64,000 nt of DNA from Bdellovibrio sp. UBA4095 (GCA_002381805.1 DFXZ01000004.1:496001-560000); one strand, 5' to 3'; shown: positions 35,087 to 44,742, counted from the first letter of the stretch. Translations and numbers: made by a program. Notes: a model not told the origin generated them from the letters alone.

Positions 35087-36191
35087 GAAATTGAACCTCA
35101 CAGTATTATTAAGCACCTTTGTTTTAGCCTTCACATCCTACCAATCCGTCTTCGCAAGCGCCAACAAATTCACTGCTAAATCCATTCGCTCTGGCGACAA
35201 TTTGATTTCGATCCTAAAAGACCACGGCTTTACTACCAATGAGCGATCTCAAGTTTTAAGCTCTGATAAACGCTTGAACCGTCTTTTTTTAACGCTTGAT
35301 ACTCGTTACCTCGTTCACAAGGATAGCGGAAGAACTGAACTCAGAATGTTTGATTCGCAAACTTCTGATGCTTTTAAGATCATCAAAGACGGCAAGAGCA
35401 TCAAGGCCTTCAAGTACGATCCTAAATACAAGATTTCTATCGAACGCGTTCAAGGCCGCGTTTATGGTTCACTAATGGGCAGTATTCTTGGAAAATTGAA
35501 ATCCAATTGGGTTGCCGCTCGTTTTATCGATGCCTACGCCTTTGATCTTAACCAAGGAAATCAAGTTCTGCGCGGAGCACAGTTCTGGTTCAATGTAGAA
35601 AAAAAATATGAAGAGTCTCAGTTTGTAAAATATGGCGAGGTCTTGCAGACATTCCTCGAAGTCAATGGCAGCCCAATTCAGAAAAAATTTGTTCGCTACA
35701 AAACAGGCGGCGTGTTTTTTAATGAAGATGATCTTTTGGATAACAAGCCACTTCATGCCCCCGTGAAGTACATTAAAATCGCTAGTCGCTTTCAACCGAA
35801 AAGACTTCACCCCATCACGCGACGCAAACAACCACACCTCGGAGTCGATTTCGAGCTTCCCATCGGCGCCGAGATCTACGCTCCGCAAAAGGGCACCGTA
35901 CTTCGTTACGGCAAAAATCGCGCTGCCGGAAACTTTATTGTTATCAGACATCCAAATGGAATGGAGACATCTTACAATCATCTTCAAACCATCGATTCAC
36001 GAATAAAAAAAGGTCTTACGGTTCAGGCTGGAGAAAGAATCGGAGCTGTTGGCTGCACAGGTTATTGCACCAGAGCCCACCTGCATTTCGCGGTAAAAAA
36101 ACAGGGCCGAATGGTCGACCCTCTTAAGTACATCAAAGCTTATCCATCACAGATGGAAGATTTTCTTGAAAAGCGCGTCGCGCAGAATTAA
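35085..36191 (+). CDS. M23-family peptidoglycan DD-endopeptidase (368 aa)
   Basis: A signal peptide (about 1-25) precedes an N-terminal region beginning SIRSGDNLISILKDHG, an OapA/LysM-like start seen in MepM-type enzymes. The C-terminal M23 domain has intact zinc ligands: H251 and D255 (HLGVDF) and H332-H334 (HLHF). It should cut peptide crosslinks in the periplasm. The ATG at 35085 has AAGGA six bases upstream. The 3' end overlaps the stop of the convergent lipoprotein gene (TTAA). Confidence 0.88.
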   Translation: MKLNLTVLLSTFVLAFTSYQSVFASANKFTAKSIRSGDNLISILKDHGFTTNERSQVLSSDKRLNRLFLTLDTRYLVHKDSGRTELRMFDSQTSDAFKIIKDGKSIKAFKYDPKYKISIERVQGRVYGSLMGSILGKLKSNWVAARFIDAYAFDLNQGNQVLRGAQFWFNVEKKYEESQFVKYGEVLQTFLEVNGSPIQKKFVRYKTGGVFFNEDDLLDNKPLHAPVKYIKIASRFQPKRLHPITRRKQPHLGVDFELPIGAEIYAPQKGTVLRYGKNRAAGNFIVIRHPNGMETSYNHLQTIDSRIKKGLTVQAGERIGAVGCTGYCTRAHLHFAVKKQGRMVDPLKYIKAYPSQMEDFLEKRVAQN

Positions 36192-37447
36192 TCCCGCGTA
36201 CAGATCGTAATAAACTGAGCACACCGAGCCGTTGGTTTCGGTGTGGTCGTATAAACCGCATTAGTTGAGCGGAAACATTCCTTCGTAAGATCGTACTCCA
36301 CCCCTACAGGATTTCCGTTAAGCACTTCTTCTTTATAACAAGAAACGTTGCCCTTCGGAACGGCACAACCAAGACTTACATTCACATCCCATTGATCAGC
36401 TCGCAATTGACGACGGACCATTTCTAACTTCGAACGTATTGTCGCATTTTTAAGATCAGCATAACTGTGGGCTGGGCATCTCGCTGCGTCTTGAGCGCGG
36501 ACCACCAGCATTCGATTGTTACAGTTCCACTGGCGTCCCGAAGTTGCAGGTGATGAAAGATCATATTCAGTTAAGCTTGCAATGACGTTGTGCGGATTAT
36601 TTGCGCGCGCACCAGACTGTGGATACTGCGAGAAGGACAACTGATATCCTTTTCCATAAGCCGTACGCAACGGAGACTCATTGGATGGAGAGCGAATTTG
36701 ATAGTTCTCCATTTTAGTGTCCATGTAACCTAAGGTAAGCACTCCGCCTGAATCGGTCAGCGTACTTCTTAATTGTTCCGCCGTCGCTTCATTCGAATTT
36801 AGTGTCAAAGTCGCTTCCATCACTCTGAACTCTTCAGAGAAAGGGAAGTAAGTTGCAGAGGTTCCCTTGCCAACCAGAGATTCCATCACTCTGCCATCAG
36901 TTAGAGTGCTGACCATCGGTAGAACATCAACTCCCGTTGTCACGCGATTGCTGCTGGAGAATACAGAGTCGAGACTGTTCTTCACGCGAATCGCCATGGC
37001 TGGAATCACACCGTTATTCGCTGGGGAATCCGCCAAAAATTCTTTATACTGATTATTCGTAATAGCGGGCTCTGGATAAATAGGACTAAATCGTTGATCA
37101 ACGTAATCGTAAAATTCACTGCTCAGCTTTATTCCGCCCGTCGAGTAAGCCCCGGCCTTAAGGGAAAAGAAGGCGCTGTTGTTACGGATATTTTCGTCCG
37201 CACAGGAGTTATAAGCAATCTGATCAAAGGAAGCATCAAAAGCAAAAGGAATTCCTGCAACTTTAGCAGCTGTGGCAGTTCCGTATTTTGCAGTTAAAGC
37301 AGCGTCTGAAGAGCCGTTGTAAGAACTCTCATCTAGATCTGCATCAAAACCTGCTTTTCCGCAGTTCTGAAAAAACAAAACTAGAATCAATGAGGCTGTG
37401 ACGCCAACCGCGGCGCGCGAAACCGCAGAATTGAAACGCAATTTCAT
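36188..37447 (-). CDS. lipoprotein of unknown function (419 aa)
   Basis: The N-terminus has a basic start, a hydrophobic core and the cysteine site FFQNCGKAGF, a lipoprotein-type signal I associate with Bdellovibrio. The mature protein has no recognised domain and contains several cysteines near the C-terminus. GGGGAG lies nine bases before the ATG at 37447; a longer reading is less likely. Its stop overlaps that of the M23 gene. Confidence 0.78.
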   Translation of the reverse strand: MKLRFNSAVSRAAVGVTASLILVLFFQNCGKAGFDADLDESSYNGSSDAALTAKYGTATAAKVAGIPFAFDASFDQIAYNSCADENIRNNSAFFSLKAGAYSTGGIKLSSEFYDYVDQRFSPIYPEPAITNNQYKEFLADSPANNGVIPAMAIRVKNSLDSVFSSSNRVTTGVDVLPMVSTLTDGRVMESLVGKGTSATYFPFSEEFRVMEATLTLNSNEATAEQLRSTLTDSGGVLTLGYMDTKMENYQIRSPSNESPLRTAYGKGYQLSFSQYPQSGARANNPHNVIASLTEYDLSSPATSGRQWNCNNRMLVVRAQDAARCPAHSYADLKNATIRSKLEMVRRQLRADQWDVNVSLGCAVPKGNVSCYKEEVLNGNPVGVEYDLTKECFRSTNAVYTTTPKPTARCAQFITICTRD

Positions 37448-37575
37448 GGTAATACTCCCCAATCTCAAGCTTATCACAGTCCCGTCTGTTAAGTTGCCAA
37501 AAAACAGGTCTTATCATATTGGGACAAATCCGATTAAGGCTTGTCTTAGAATGAAACGTCTGCGATTTATAGAGA

Positions 37576-38460
37576 ATGGCAAAAGTAAAAAAAGCAATCA
37601 TCCCAGCCGCAGGTCTAGGTACACGTTTCCTTCCAGCAACCAAAACTGTTCCGAAAGAAATGCTCACCATCGTTGACGCCCCTATTATTTTCTATGTGGT
37701 CGAAGAAGCTGTTAAAGCTGGCATCGAAGACATTATCCTTATCGCTGGACGCGGTAAGCACGCCATCGAAGACTTCTTTGATACCTCTTACGAACTTGAA
37801 GACAAGCTCGCCAAAGACGGAAAAGAAAAATTGCTCGAGCGTCTTACAAAAATAAGAGAGATGGTCAATATTATCAGCATCCGTCAAAAGCACGCCCTAG
37901 GTCTGGGACACGCCGTTCATTGCGGACTTCCTATCGTTGGCAAGGAACCTTTTGCTGTTCTGCTGGGGGACGAAATCACCATGGGTTTCCATGGCGAGCC
38001 CAATGTGACAGCGCAACTGGTGAAGTCTTTTGAAGAAACGAACACGTCGACAATTTCAATTATGAAGGTCCCTGATGAGGACGTCTCCAAATACGGAATA
38101 GCAGAGGTCGAAGAGCAAAGTTCTGGTTTTTTTAAAGTCACCTCGTTGGTCGAGAAACCAAAGGCTCATGAAACAACCAGCCGCTGGGCACTTCCGGGAC
38201 GCTATGTTTTTGACAACAGCATCATGGATATCTTGAACGAGGCCAAACCTTCACTTAACGGCGAGATCCAGTTGACTGACAGCATGAAAGTGCTCTGTCA
38301 GCAACGAGGTCTTAACGCCATGACCTTCAGCGCACAACGTTACGATGCTGGAGATAAGCTTGGTTACCTTCAGGCGAATATTGAACTCGCTTTGCAAAAT
38401 CCAGAGTTGAGTGAGGGACTTAAAAGTTATATCCTACAGCTTGTCAAACGGCTTAAGTAA
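37576..38460 (+). CDS. galU: UTP-glucose-1-phosphate uridylyltransferase
   Basis: 294 aa with the GalU signature KAIIPAAGLGTRFLPATK near the start, followed by KEMLTIVDAPII, the EEAVKAGIEDI segment, and LVEKP. It makes UDP-glucose for lipopolysaccharide and glycan synthesis. The protein is of normal length. No good Shine-Dalgarno is visible, so the leader may be short; a TAGAAT element at 37547-37552 could be its -10 box. Confidence 0.93.
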   Translation: MAKVKKAIIPAAGLGTRFLPATKTVPKEMLTIVDAPIIFYVVEEAVKAGIEDIILIAGRGKHAIEDFFDTSYELEDKLAKDGKEKLLERLTKIREMVNIISIRQKHALGLGHAVHCGLPIVGKEPFAVLLGDEITMGFHGEPNVTAQLVKSFEETNTSTISIMKVPDEDVSKYGIAEVEEQSSGFFKVTSLVEKPKAHETTSRWALPGRYVFDNSIMDILNEAKPSLNGEIQLTDSMKVLCQQRGLNAMTFSAQRYDAGDKLGYLQANIELALQNPELSEGLKSYILQLVKRLK

Positions 38461-38469
38461 GGATTTTTC

Positions 38470-39321
38470 ATGAAACTGATTCTTGCCCTCTTTGTGTTCC
38501 TCGGTTTTGCTCCGCAAATCTGTTTGGCTTATATTATGCCGACTCGAACGATCCTAAGCAAAACCTCCGAAAAGGCTGGCTCCGGTGCCTACTCCATCGA
38601 TCAAGAGGTTCAATTTGCCAATGGCGATGAAACCATTTCCCTGCGTGAAACTTGGATCATCGAAGACGAACGCAACATGCGCTTAACGGTCACTGGCACG
38701 AAAGAGCTGCAGGGTCAGTTTTCTTTGCAGTTCCTTTATAAGAACGGTCAGAAGATCAGTCTTCAAGGTGGATCTGCCAAAGCTGAAAAAGTACCTGAAG
38801 ACTTCTTGGAGCGGTTTCTTAATTTCCGTAAAGTTGACTCTTTTGCGAGCGTACTGACTTACTTTAAAATTATCCCGCCCAATGCCCTGAAAAAGAAAGT
38901 CTATGCCAAAGCCGCAGACTTTAAATATGAAGCGGAACCTTGGGTGCGCTACTCTCGCACCGGTGGCGTTGTTAACTACGCATTTGGAAATCCAACGCCG
39001 CCAAACGAAGAGCGTGGTTACCCTGGCATTTGGATCGAGCAAGATCATTTCGTCATTCGCAAGTTGCGCCTGCCATCACAGGTGGAAATGGTTGCCGACA
39101 ACTATGGCGAATTTTCGCGAGATCTTTTTTACCCACGCAGTCGCACTGTTCGCTGGGGAAACAACGCGGTTAATATTCGTCTCCTGACTGTCTCGGGAAA
39201 ACCTGCAAATGTCGCTAAGCTGATGCAACCATCATCCCTTGATGTTCCAAATAATTGGAATGGAATCTCCAGTATGCCAGTCAGAGATGTGATCACGGAG
39301 TTTTACTCGAGGTTTAGATGA
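38470..39321 (+). CDS. secreted hypothetical protein (283 aa)
   Basis: Signal peptide (about 1-20, ending CLA) followed by an all-beta looking domain (long strand pattern QEVQFANGDETISLRETWIIEDERNMRLTV). This resembles the general form of outer-membrane lipoprotein-handling or lipid-binding folds, but no assignment is made. It overlaps the priA start by four bases (ATGA), so it is co-translated with an unrelated DNA-replication gene. Confidence 0.72.
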   Translation: MKLILALFVFLGFAPQICLAYIMPTRTILSKTSEKAGSGAYSIDQEVQFANGDETISLRETWIIEDERNMRLTVTGTKELQGQFSLQFLYKNGQKISLQGGSAKAEKVPEDFLERFLNFRKVDSFASVLTYFKIIPPNALKKKVYAKAADFKYEAEPWVRYSRTGGVVNYAFGNPTPPNEERGYPGIWIEQDHFVIRKLRLPSQVEMVADNYGEFSRDLFYPRSRTVRWGNNAVNIRLLTVSGKPANVAKLMQPSSLDVPNNWNGISSMPVRDVITEFYSRFR

Positions 39322-41351
39322 GTTCATTGTGGAAGGTGGCGGTTGAAGCCCCTCTCCCAGAAGCTCTTACCTATGGCTTTGACGGACCTCTTGAGCGTGG
39401 ACAACTGGTTAATGCCCCCTTAGGTCGAAGAAGCGTTAAGGGAGTGGTTCTCGGTCCCGCAGAGATTTCCCCAGATTTCAAAATCAAAAATATTGAATCC
39501 ATTGATGACGCTTACGGACCCCTTCCAGAGAAGTTTGTACGTTGGCTTGAATGGCTCGCGCAGTACTATGTCCATCCCATCGGGCAAGTTATGCAATCTG
39601 CATTTCCGCCACTTAAGAAGACCGACAAGAAAAGAGCTTCCAAAAGACCTCCGGTGATTCCACAGCTAGAGGCCGATTCTCACTTAAACCTGACGCCAGA
39701 GCAAAAAACGACGTACGAAAATATTTCGAAGTTCTCGGGTTTTTCGACTCATCTGATTTTCGGTGTGACAGGCTCTGGTAAAACCGAAATCTATCTTCGA
39801 CTTCTTGAGGACGTTCTAAATACAGGCAAAACGGGCCTGGTGTTAGTACCGGAAATATCTTTGACACCGCAACTGATCCAAAGATTTGCTCGCCGATTCG
39901 GCGATAAAATTGCCGCTCTTCATTCGCAACTTTCGGATCGCGAAAGAACCAATCAATGGTGGGATATTATCGAGGGCCGCAAGCAAATTCTGATTGGCGC
40001 TCGCTCGGCACTTTTTTGTCCCGTCGAAAATTTAGGACTGATCATTGTCGACGAAGAGCATGAGCCCAGTTTCAAACAGGATGAAAAACTTAAATACAAT
40101 GGCAGAGACGCCGCAGTGATGTTAGGCAAACTGATGAACTGTCCTGTGGTTTTGGGCTCTGCCACACCCAGCTTAGAATCCTGGAAAAATGCTGTTGACG
40201 GAAAATATCATCTGCACACATTACGGAACCGAGTCGCAGACCGCGCACTTCCGCAAATTGAAGTCATAGATCTACGAAAAAACAAAGCCGACGACGAGCA
40301 CCAAAAGGAAGTCATCGAAAAGTATTCTTTCCTGCCGTTTTGGTTAAGTCCGGCACTTTATGAGCGCATGCGCGAAGTTTTGGAGCGTGGCGATCAAGCC
40401 GCACTTTTCTTGAATCGACGAGGCGTCGCTCAGATGGTGGTCTGTCCCGCATGCGGCCACACCCGCGAGTGCCCTAACTGCGACATATCACTGACACTGC
40501 ACGCTCATTCCCATTTGATCTGCCATTACTGCGACTATCACGAAAACATGAAAAGCAAATGCCCCGACTGCAAAGAAGGCGAACTCGAAGCCATCGGCCT
40601 GGGAACCGAACTTCTTGAAACGGATCTTAATCGACTTTTTCCTGGTCAGACAATCGCACGCGCGGACAGAGATGAAATTCAAAATCGAGCCGATTTAGAA
40701 GAGCTTATTCAAAAAATGGAGTCGGGAGAAATCAACATCTTGGTAGGTACCCAGATGATTGCCAAAGGACTGGACTTTCCCAAGTTGAAGTTAGTGGGTT
40801 TAGTCCTTGCTGATGTGGGCTTTAATTTACCTGACTTCCGCTCGACAGAAAGAAGTTTTCAATTAATCACACAGATGAGCGGACGAAGCGGTCGTCACAT
40901 AAAAGAGGGCGAAAGCCCCGGGCAAGTTATTATTCAGACGTTTAATGCCGAACACGATAGTATTCGCTTCGCAATTCAGAACGACTTTGAAGGTTTTGCT
41001 CAGCACGAATTGGAAATTCGTGGACAACTGAACTATCCGCCCATTGGTAAATTGGTAAGCTTCCGGATTCAAGGACCTCGATTGGAACAGGTCGAGCAGA
41101 CAGCAAGACTTTTGGCAAGACGGGCTTATGCGCTAAAAAGCCAGTTCACGCAATACGAAGGCGTCGAGGTACTGGGCCCTGCAGAAGCTCCACTTGCAAA
41201 ATTAAGAGGTCAGTTCAGATATCACCTCCTAATAAAATCCGCACAAGCCACTGCCGCCAATCCATTCTCTCGGCAGCTGCTAGGAGATCAGGAGTGGATC
41301 CCTTCTGGAGTAAAAATCATGATTGATATCGATCCCATGAGTTTACTCTAG
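39318..41351 (+). CDS. priA: primosomal protein N' (replication restart helicase)
   Basis: 677 aa. An N-terminal DNA-binding domain precedes a DEAH-type helicase with Walker A GVTGSGKTEIYL, motif II VDEEHEPSFKQDEKLKYN, a zinc-binding region with four CxxC pairs (CPAC, CPNC, CHYC, CPDC) and the C-terminal motif QMSGRSGR. PriA reloads the replisome at stalled forks. Motifs and length are normal. Confidence 0.95.
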   Translation: MSSLWKVAVEAPLPEALTYGFDGPLERGQLVNAPLGRRSVKGVVLGPAEISPDFKIKNIESIDDAYGPLPEKFVRWLEWLAQYYVHPIGQVMQSAFPPLKKTDKKRASKRPPVIPQLEADSHLNLTPEQKTTYENISKFSGFSTHLIFGVTGSGKTEIYLRLLEDVLNTGKTGLVLVPEISLTPQLIQRFARRFGDKIAALHSQLSDRERTNQWWDIIEGRKQILIGARSALFCPVENLGLIIVDEEHEPSFKQDEKLKYNGRDAAVMLGKLMNCPVVLGSATPSLESWKNAVDGKYHLHTLRNRVADRALPQIEVIDLRKNKADDEHQKEVIEKYSFLPFWLSPALYERMREVLERGDQAALFLNRRGVAQMVVCPACGHTRECPNCDISLTLHAHSHLICHYCDYHENMKSKCPDCKEGELEAIGLGTELLETDLNRLFPGQTIARADRDEIQNRADLEELIQKMESGEINILVGTQMIAKGLDFPKLKLVGLVLADVGFNLPDFRSTERSFQLITQMSGRSGRHIKEGESPGQVIIQTFNAEHDSIRFAIQNDFEGFAQHELEIRGQLNYPPIGKLVSFRIQGPRLEQVEQTARLLARRAYALKSQFTQYEGVEVLGPAEAPLAKLRGQFRYHLLIKSAQATAANPFSRQLLGDQEWIPSGVKIMIDIDPMSLL

Positions 41352-41416
41352 ACCCAGCTGGACGGAATGTTGCAATCTGCGACCTCTCGACTCTAGAATG
41401 GGACTAAGGACAATCC

Positions 41417-42253
41417 ATGATTCAATGCCCCCGATGCAACATACAGGTCACAGAGCTTCATCCGATCGATGATGACCTAAGATCCAAACTTCAAACCGCC
41501 GGCGAAGCGAGCCTTCCGCCCGAGGTTTGTGCTGGCTGCATTTCTGATCTTCGCAGAACAGTCGCCACGAGTAGCGGCGGCGTCCTGATGGCTCAAGAAC
41601 GAGCCAAAGAACAACATCGTTTGCAACTTTGGAACAGTCGAGTCACTCTGATCAAGAAAGCCCGACTTTGCATGACTCAAAAACAATATGCCGAAGCCGC
41701 CATTAACTATGAAAAATATCTGAAAATTCTTGATATCGTTTTTGAAATTAAAAAGGGTGCCCGGCTAAAGCCTGAAGCGTTTAAAGAGAGTGCAAGAACC
41801 ACCGAGCTGACTGTGATTGCCTCTGTTTACTGGGATCTTATGCGCATCTATGATACTCATGATAAATATCGTGAGCGAATGAACGGAGCCGCTAAACAAT
41901 TGGCACTATTCGTTCAGTTTACGCCGATTTACCCTGATATCATTCGTAAAGCAGAAGCCTTCCAAAAAACTGCAAATAACTCTGCAATCGTTAAACAGTT
42001 TTTAAAGATGTCAGACAAAGAACGGCCGCGCTGCTTTATTGCTACAGCCGCATTTGAAACTCCGTTGGCTCCGGAAGTTTTGGTTCTGCGAGAATTTCGT
42101 GATTTTACTCTTCGGCAGTCTGCTCTTGGTCGCAAATTTATCTCACTTTACTATCGCAGCTCTCCTCGGTTTGCGTGCTTGCTAGATAAGCATCCTTGGC
42201 TCAAACCCTCTGTCCGAGCTGTTCTCCGTCTCATGATTAAATGCGTTAGCTGA
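41417..42253 (+). CDS. CFI-box-CTERM protein with N-terminal zinc ribbon (278 aa)
   Basis: Two CxxC pairs at the N-terminus (CPRC and, 33 residues later, CAGC) suggest a zinc ribbon. A helical TPR-like middle follows. The C-terminus starts with CFIATAAFETPLAPEVL and continues LREFRDFTLRQSALGRKFISLYYRSSP, the CFI-box-CTERM signature, a domain of unknown role. No signal peptide is seen, so the protein starts in the cytoplasm. Confidence 0.75.
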   Translation: MIQCPRCNIQVTELHPIDDDLRSKLQTAGEASLPPEVCAGCISDLRRTVATSSGGVLMAQERAKEQHRLQLWNSRVTLIKKARLCMTQKQYAEAAINYEKYLKILDIVFEIKKGARLKPEAFKESARTTELTVIASVYWDLMRIYDTHDKYRERMNGAAKQLALFVQFTPIYPDIIRKAEAFQKTANNSAIVKQFLKMSDKERPRCFIATAAFETPLAPEVLVLREFRDFTLRQSALGRKFISLYYRSSPRFACLLDKHPWLKPSVRAVLRLMIKCVS

Positions 42254-42307
42254 GTTTAATTTTCTTTGCCACTTGCAAACCTCAGGTCTTTTGAGGAAGG
42301 TATTTGC

Positions 42308-43447
42308 ATGGCTCATACATACGACTATGCAATTATCGGAAGTGGATTAACTGGTCTCAGCATTGCTGCGGCTCTTAGCAATGAAACCTCAAACATCGCT
42401 CTGTTGGATGGCTCAGATTTTTCAGGTGGGGCGAATCGGAAGATTAATTTTCCTACGGGCCCTATCAATAATGGTCTGCGCTTTTCTCCTGATTCAGTTC
42501 TTGCTGAAAAAGCCCTCCGATTCATTGGAAATATTCTTTCTGAAAACCTAATCAAGAATGTCCATGAAGAAGCGCCAATTACCTATGAAGCCGGCGGATT
42601 TAAAACGTTCTTAGGTTTTGGAGAAAACCCTCCCGCTTTCTACGAAGAGCTCAACTATTTTACTTCTTCGAAAAGCATTGAATTTGCTCTTGAGCCGTAT
42701 CAATGGACTCAGCTTCTTTTCGAAAAATTCAAAGGCGATTTTTTACCTCGCTCCTATGTAACCAAATTTCACCAACAAGAGGGCAAGGTCGCTCATATTA
42801 CTGTAAATGGCTCAAAGACCATTCATGCTCATAACTTTATTTTTGCCGGAGCCGTCAAAGATCTGGGTCTTCTTTTGCCAGAAGATTCTATTTCGATGCG
42901 GGCTCGCACCCGCCTTTCCAAAAATACTTATTGGACAGGTCTGTGCTTAGATCTTTGCCATAACAAACACGTGACCGATGCAACTGCGATGCATGTTTTA
43001 AATGGCACAACTCAAGACGAAATCGGACCCTGCGTAGGTCGTTTCTTGCCGCCTACTGAAGTGGAAGGCGCTCAATTGCAGGCTTCTCAATGGATGACGT
43101 TCATTGAACATGAAGTGACCGAAGACAGCGAAGTCGTCGGAACCGCATTGAAGAAAATTAAAAGACAAATCAAGCGGGCATATCCTGAAGCATTGGAAGA
43201 ACTTCGTCTCGAAAGAATTTTCGTGGCTCCTTTGATTGCCGGAAATGGCGACATCAAGCTGAGTGCGAACATGACGATCCCAGAGTTAGAAAATCTTTGG
43301 ATTGCATCTGCCAGCGTGAACGAACAAAAAAATCTGGTCGGAGCTCTTTTACAGGCAGAGATGATCCTCGCGTCTCTGGGTTTTAAAGTTGAAGCTCAGG
43401 AAACAAGCGAATCCATTGAAGCTGCAGAGCCCGAACTGAGCCTCTAG
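42308..43447 (+). CDS. FAD-dependent oxidoreductase-like protein (379 aa)
   Basis: The start AIIGSGLTGLSIAAALSN contains the GxGxxG Rossmann fingerprint and a downstream LLDGSDFSGG, typical of FAD-binding amine oxidase or protoporphyrinogen oxidase-like proteins. The rest is diverged. The ATG at 42308 has GAGGAAGG seven bases upstream; a longer frame to 42266 lacks support. It precedes the rpsB leader, but a 340-base gap separates them. Confidence 0.75.
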   Translation: MAHTYDYAIIGSGLTGLSIAAALSNETSNIALLDGSDFSGGANRKINFPTGPINNGLRFSPDSVLAEKALRFIGNILSENLIKNVHEEAPITYEAGGFKTFLGFGENPPAFYEELNYFTSSKSIEFALEPYQWTQLLFEKFKGDFLPRSYVTKFHQQEGKVAHITVNGSKTIHAHNFIFAGAVKDLGLLLPEDSISMRARTRLSKNTYWTGLCLDLCHNKHVTDATAMHVLNGTTQDEIGPCVGRFLPPTEVEGAQLQASQWMTFIEHEVTEDSEVVGTALKKIKRQIKRAYPEALEELRLERIFVAPLIAGNGDIKLSANMTIPELENLWIASASVNEQKNLVGALLQAEMILASLGFKVEAQETSESIEAAEPELSL

Positions 43448-43787
43448 TTCGCCCCTGTTTTGGTGGTCCAGAGCTTACATCTTATGAATGTGACAGCCTG
43501 ACCACCCAAACTCATCAGACCTTTAGTTAAGATGCTGATTTTAATGGATTTTTTGCCTACTGCCGACCTTTCTTTGGGATGCCTGGCAAATTCCCCTATT
43601 TTTGCTCACTTTATGCCCCAAAGACTTCTTGCTCTCTATGGCGCCCTGTGATACTCCGAGAATCCAACAATAACACACTCCCAGGCAATAACCTGGTCCC
43701 CCAAGTACTAATCAGGGGGTCTTCCAGCGATCAAAAAGAAGCTGGCTCTGCCCGGGAGGAGGATTTAACCAGAAAGGAAGTACTGCC
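43448..43787. promoter_or_regulatory. 340-base rpsB leader with three stem-loops
   Basis: A large inverted repeat after the FAD gene (GGTGGTC and GACCACC, about 30 bases apart) may end that transcript. A possible promoter is TTGCTC-N17-TACTCC (43629-43657). Three consecutive stems then precede rpsB: CCAGG/CCTGG (43681-43696), CCCCC/GGGGG (43698-43719) and CCAGC/GCTGG (43724-43745). A GGAGGAGG lies between the third stem and the ribosome site proper. The pattern suggests an autoregulatory ribosomal-protein leader. No convincing gene lies here. Confidence 0.5.
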
Positions 43788-44723
43788 ATGGCACAAGTGA
43801 CCATGAAAGAAATGCTAGACGCTGGAGTCCACTTCGGACATCAAACACAGCGTTGGAACCCAAAGATGAAACCTTATGTTTACACAGCTCGCGGAGGCAT
43901 TCATATCATTGACCTTCAGAAGACTGTTGTACGCGCTAATAAAGCTGCTGAGTTCGTAAAAGAAATCGCTGCTAACGGTGGACGCTTGATCTTCGTAGGA
44001 ACTAAGAAGCAAGCTATCGAACCCATCCAAGAAGCTGCTCAGAAATGTGGTCAATACTACGTTACTAAGCGTTGGCTGGGCGGCATGATGACGAACTTCG
44101 AAACGATCAAATCTTCGATCAATCGTCTTCGTCGCATCGACACAATGAAAGAAAAAGGCGAATTCAACTACCTGACTAAGAAAGAGCGCGCGAAGCTTGA
44201 AAAAGAATACCTTCGCTTGACTGAGTTCTTGAATGGTATCCGTGATCTTAAGGAAATGCCTTCAGCAATGTTCGTAGTAGATCTTCCTAAAGAACACATC
44301 GCGGTTGCAGAAGCAAAACGTTTGGGTATCCCTGTCGTTGCTATCGCTGATACAAACTCTGATCCAGAGTCTATCGAATACGCAATCCCAGGAAACGACG
44401 ATGCGATCCGTTCAATCAAATTGTTCGCTAACCTAGTTGCTGACGCTTATCTTGAAGGTGCCAAAGAATGGGAAACTAAACTTCGCACAATGACAGACAA
44501 GCAGTCTGACGTTGAAAAAGAAGAAAAAGCAGAAGGTAAAGAAGATGCTCCTAAACGTCGTGGCGCTAAGCCAGGCGCGAAAGAAGCTCCAAAGAAAGCT
44601 GCTGGTCCTTCAGTTGTTAAAACAACAAAGGCACGTAAACTTGTTGCTGCAGGAACTGCAGAAGAAGTTGAAATTCAAGCTGAGCTTGAACAAGGCCAAC
44701 AAAACGAAGACTCTGCAGAGTAA
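43788..44723 (+). CDS. rpsB: 30S ribosomal protein S2
   Basis: 311 aa; residues 1-230 align with S2 (start VTMKEMLDAGVHFGHQTQRWNPKMKPY, RLIFVGTKKQA, RWLGGMMTNF, IPVVAIADTNSDP). E. coli S2 has 241 residues; here a Lys/Ala/Glu-rich tail of about 80 residues follows, with KRRGAKPGAKEAPKKAA. The tail is likely unstructured and could contact RNA. The gene leads the rpsB-tsf-pyrH-frr group. Confidence 0.97.
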   Translation: MAQVTMKEMLDAGVHFGHQTQRWNPKMKPYVYTARGGIHIIDLQKTVVRANKAAEFVKEIAANGGRLIFVGTKKQAIEPIQEAAQKCGQYYVTKRWLGGMMTNFETIKSSINRLRRIDTMKEKGEFNYLTKKERAKLEKEYLRLTEFLNGIRDLKEMPSAMFVVDLPKEHIAVAEAKRLGIPVVAIADTNSDPESIEYAIPGNDDAIRSIKLFANLVADAYLEGAKEWETKLRTMTDKQSDVEKEEKAEGKEDAPKRRGAKPGAKEAPKKAAGPSVVKTTKARKLVAAGTAEEVEIQAELEQGQQNEDSAE

Positions 44724-44742
44724 TCCTCTCAGTTGTTCTCCA

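Noticed and set aside
43579..43800. 73-aa open frame in the rpsB leader
   Set aside because: It runs through the three stem-loops and the rpsB ribosome site, has no ribosome site of its own and no sensible protein pattern.
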